Below are positions 62,545 to 64,000 of a stretch of DNA of 64,000 nucleotides, piece after piece (position 1 is the first letter of the stretch; each line of letters starts with the position of its first letter). The position numbers and the translations under genes are program-made. A model generated the notes under the pieces. It worked only from the letters and a program-made list of their open reading frames with translations. It ran no database searches and had not been told where the DNA came from. This DNA is from Acrocarpospora pleiomorpha (lineage in GTDB: Bacteria > Actinomycetota > Actinomycetes > Streptosporangiales > Streptosporangiaceae), in assembly GCF_009687885.1 (NCBI RefSeq), contig NZ_BLAF01000081.1, positions 1,242-65,241 of the forward strand. The letters are read 5' to 3'.

Positions 62545-64000
62545 TCACCCGGCGATGGCGGCGCGGCGGAACAGGTCCGCGGGCATTTCCTCGTCGAGTT
62601 GCCAGGTGATGGCCATGGGGCGGTTGCCGCGGTGTTCCACGTAGTGGGCGGTGCCGTGGAAGACGAATGGTTCGGGGTGGCCGTTGTCGTTTTCTGTGCG
62701 CTCGCGGGTGAACAGCAGGATGTGGCTGCCATGGCGTTTGTGGGTCTGGTAACGCCGGCCGGTGGTCGAGTCCGCGCTGGTGCGGTTCTGGGATTCCCAG
62801 TGGAATAGGGCAGGGGTGAGCGCGTAGTCGCGGTACATGGTTTGGGGAGAGAATTCCTTCTCGTTTTTGTGCAGGGTCACCAGGAGGGCGTCGCATTGGC
62901 TGGCGGGGCTCCAGGCGACGCCTTCGCGCATCGTGGCGGGGACCGAGCCGCCCAGGGTGGCCCAGCCGATGGCGGCCAGGATCTCGTCGGCGGAGTAACT
63001 GGCGTTGATAGCGAGCGGTACTTGGGCCAGTGACTCTGGCAGGGATTTGGTGACGTGGCGGGGGCGTTCGATGCCGAAGGTGAGGACCTCGCGGATCTCC
63101 TCGCAAAGGGCGGATTCCGCGCGTAGCCGTACCAGTGCCTCGTCGTAGGTGGTGAAACCGCCGCCATCGCGCCAGAAGGAGAAGAAGAGCATGCGGGCGA
63201 ACGCCTGCTCGATGGGGGAGTAGTCGGCGTAGCTCAGGCCGGCGGGGTGCAGGAGGCGGGCGTAGGTGTCGGCTCGGCGGCGGTCGTCCACGTGGAGGAG
63301 GGCTCGGACGCGGCGGCCAAGCGCTTCCTCCATGGGGGAGGCGGCCTGGTCGAGGAGGTTGGCGCGGCGTAGGAGATGGGTCCAGTAGCGGCGGTTGCGG
63401 TAGAGGTCGCTGATGTCACGCCCGCTCGCTTCGAGATAGCCGATGAGCGACATCTCGGCATATGAGCGGACCTCTTGGGTAATCGTGGTGATCGTGGCGC
63501 TGAGGTGGAGTTTGAGTTCGGCGAGCAGCCGGTCCTTGGTGACCCGATCCAGCACGATCTGGCTGCCGGAGGGCAGCAGCGGGAAATCGCCGGCCACCTG
63601 CTGTCCAAGGCGGCCACGGGAGAATCCTGTCAATGCTTGGAAACGGCTGGCGAACCGATACTCCTTGCGGTGCTGCCCGACGAAATCCAGCACCGTCAGG
63701 ACCTCTTTTTCAGGTGTACGGCGCAGCCCGCGACCGAGCTGCTGCAGGAACACGGTCGCGCTTTCCGTGGGCCGGAGCATGAGCAGGGTGTTCACATCGG
63801 GGACGTCGAGGCCTTCGTTGAACAGGTCTACCGCGAACAGGAAGACGACCTTTCCGTCGCGAAGGTCCTTCAGCGCCGCCTTGCGCGGGGCGTCGTCGGT
63901 GGACGCGTCTACGGCAAGAGAGCGCAGACCCATCGCGGTGAAGAAGTCGGCCATGAAACGCGCGTGCCGTACCGACACGCAGAAACCGAGCCCGCGTATC
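62545..64000 (-). CDS. DEAD/DEAH helicase C-terminal part with DUF3427, runs off window
   Basis: At least 485 residues of the 3' end. It starts within helicase domain 2: FAVDLFNEGLDVPDVNTLL (motif V) and QQLGRGLRRTPEK (motif VI, QxxGRxxR). Then the DUF3427 region (SYSADEILAAIGW; WSPASQCDALLVTLHKNE; HYVEHRGNRPMAITWQL) to the stop. Full proteins have an N-terminal PLD nuclease-like and DEAD part, which would lie beyond 64000. The frame stays open at the window edge. Confidence 0.9.
   Translation of the reverse strand, partial: IRGLGFCVSVRHARFMADFFTAMGLRSLAVDASTDDAPRKAALKDLRDGKVVFLFAVDLFNEGLDVPDVNTLLMLRPTESATVFLQQLGRGLRRTPEKEVLTVLDFVGQHRKEYRFASRFQALTGFSRGRLGQQVAGDFPLLPSGSQIVLDRVTKDRLLAELKLHLSATITTITQEVRSYAEMSLIGYLEASGRDISDLYRNRRYWTHLLRRANLLDQAASPMEEALGRRVRALLHVDDRRRADTYARLLHPAGLSYADYSPIEQAFARMLFFSFWRDGGGFTTYDEALVRLRAESALCEEIREVLTFGIERPRHVTKSLPESLAQVPLAINASYSADEILAAIGWATLGGSVPATMREGVAWSPASQCDALLVTLHKNEKEFSPQTMYRDYALTPALFHWESQNRTSADSTTGRRYQTHKRHGSHILLFTRERTENDNGHPEPFVFHGTAHYVEHRGNRPMAITWQLDEEMPADLFRRAAIAG

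Overview
The window is very GC-rich, with GTG starts, strongly C/G-ending codons, tightly overlapping operons and a PSP-linked secreted glucanase. It also holds many LacI, ROK and GntR regulators, an MbtH-like protein and a [3Fe-4S] ferredoxin paired with a P450. Together these point to a filamentous soil actinobacterium, most likely of the Streptosporangiales (Nonomuraea or Streptosporangium type). The placement is by gene style, not by a database match. The sequence looks chromosomal: there is one tRNA-Arg(CCG), and no transposase, integrase, plasmid or CRISPR signal.

Layout. (1) 1-3.85 kb: a D-amino-acid operon (N-acyl-D-amino-acid deacylase, PLP D-amino-acid deaminase/aldolase, RidA, a barrel-like protein of unknown role). 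(2) 3.84-17.2 kb: a beta-1,3-glucan locus with two paralogous LacI repressors, a sugar ABC transporter, a GH81 and a GH16 glucanase that share a CBM6, a GH1 beta-glucosidase, a ROK regulator and, unexpectedly, an orphan MbtH-like gene. Five exact copies of the palindrome GAGAGCGCTCTC sit at its promoters. (3) 17.2-19.8 kb: a lone response regulator, a small unknown protein, tRNA-Arg, a GNAT remnant and an exported membrane protein. (4) 19.8-24.8 kb: a peptide/nickel-type ABC transporter operon with overlapping genes.

(5) 25.0-43.9 kb is the most interesting part, a catabolic island with four transcription units. They are P450-ferredoxin-acyl-CoA dehydrogenase; a B12-dependent glutamate-mutase-like pair with a citrate-synthase-like lyase and a SucCD-like CoA ligase; a Liv-type ABC transporter followed by SDR, LLM oxidoreductase, NTF2-like protein, flavin reductase fused to an IclR effector domain, and MFS transporter; and an MDR reductase divergent from a FadR-type GntR regulator. 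A related operator-like sequence lies just before each unit, so one regulator probably controls them all. The mutase keeps the arginines expected to hold a dicarboxylate but seems to lack the glutamate that holds the amino group. Together with the ligase and lyase, this suggests an undescribed hydroxy-acid counterpart of the methylaspartate route.

(6) 44.0-50.5 kb: DoxX, an AMIN-like/GerMN protein, PPDK, a deazaflavin-nitroreductase-like domain fused to a membrane domain, and GAPDH. Two DosR-like boxes suggest a low-oxygen or redox regulon. (7) 50.5-57.1 kb: a GH127 arabinofuranosidase with two beta-trefoils, a ROK sugar kinase, a GH114 enzyme and PPK2. (8) 57.1-64.0 kb: a decaying region (frameshifted CsoR, PadR gene without a normal start, ABC ATPase stump) around an intact S9 peptidase, then a macro-domain protein, a DUF6461 protein and the 3' part of a DUF3427 helicase that runs off the window.
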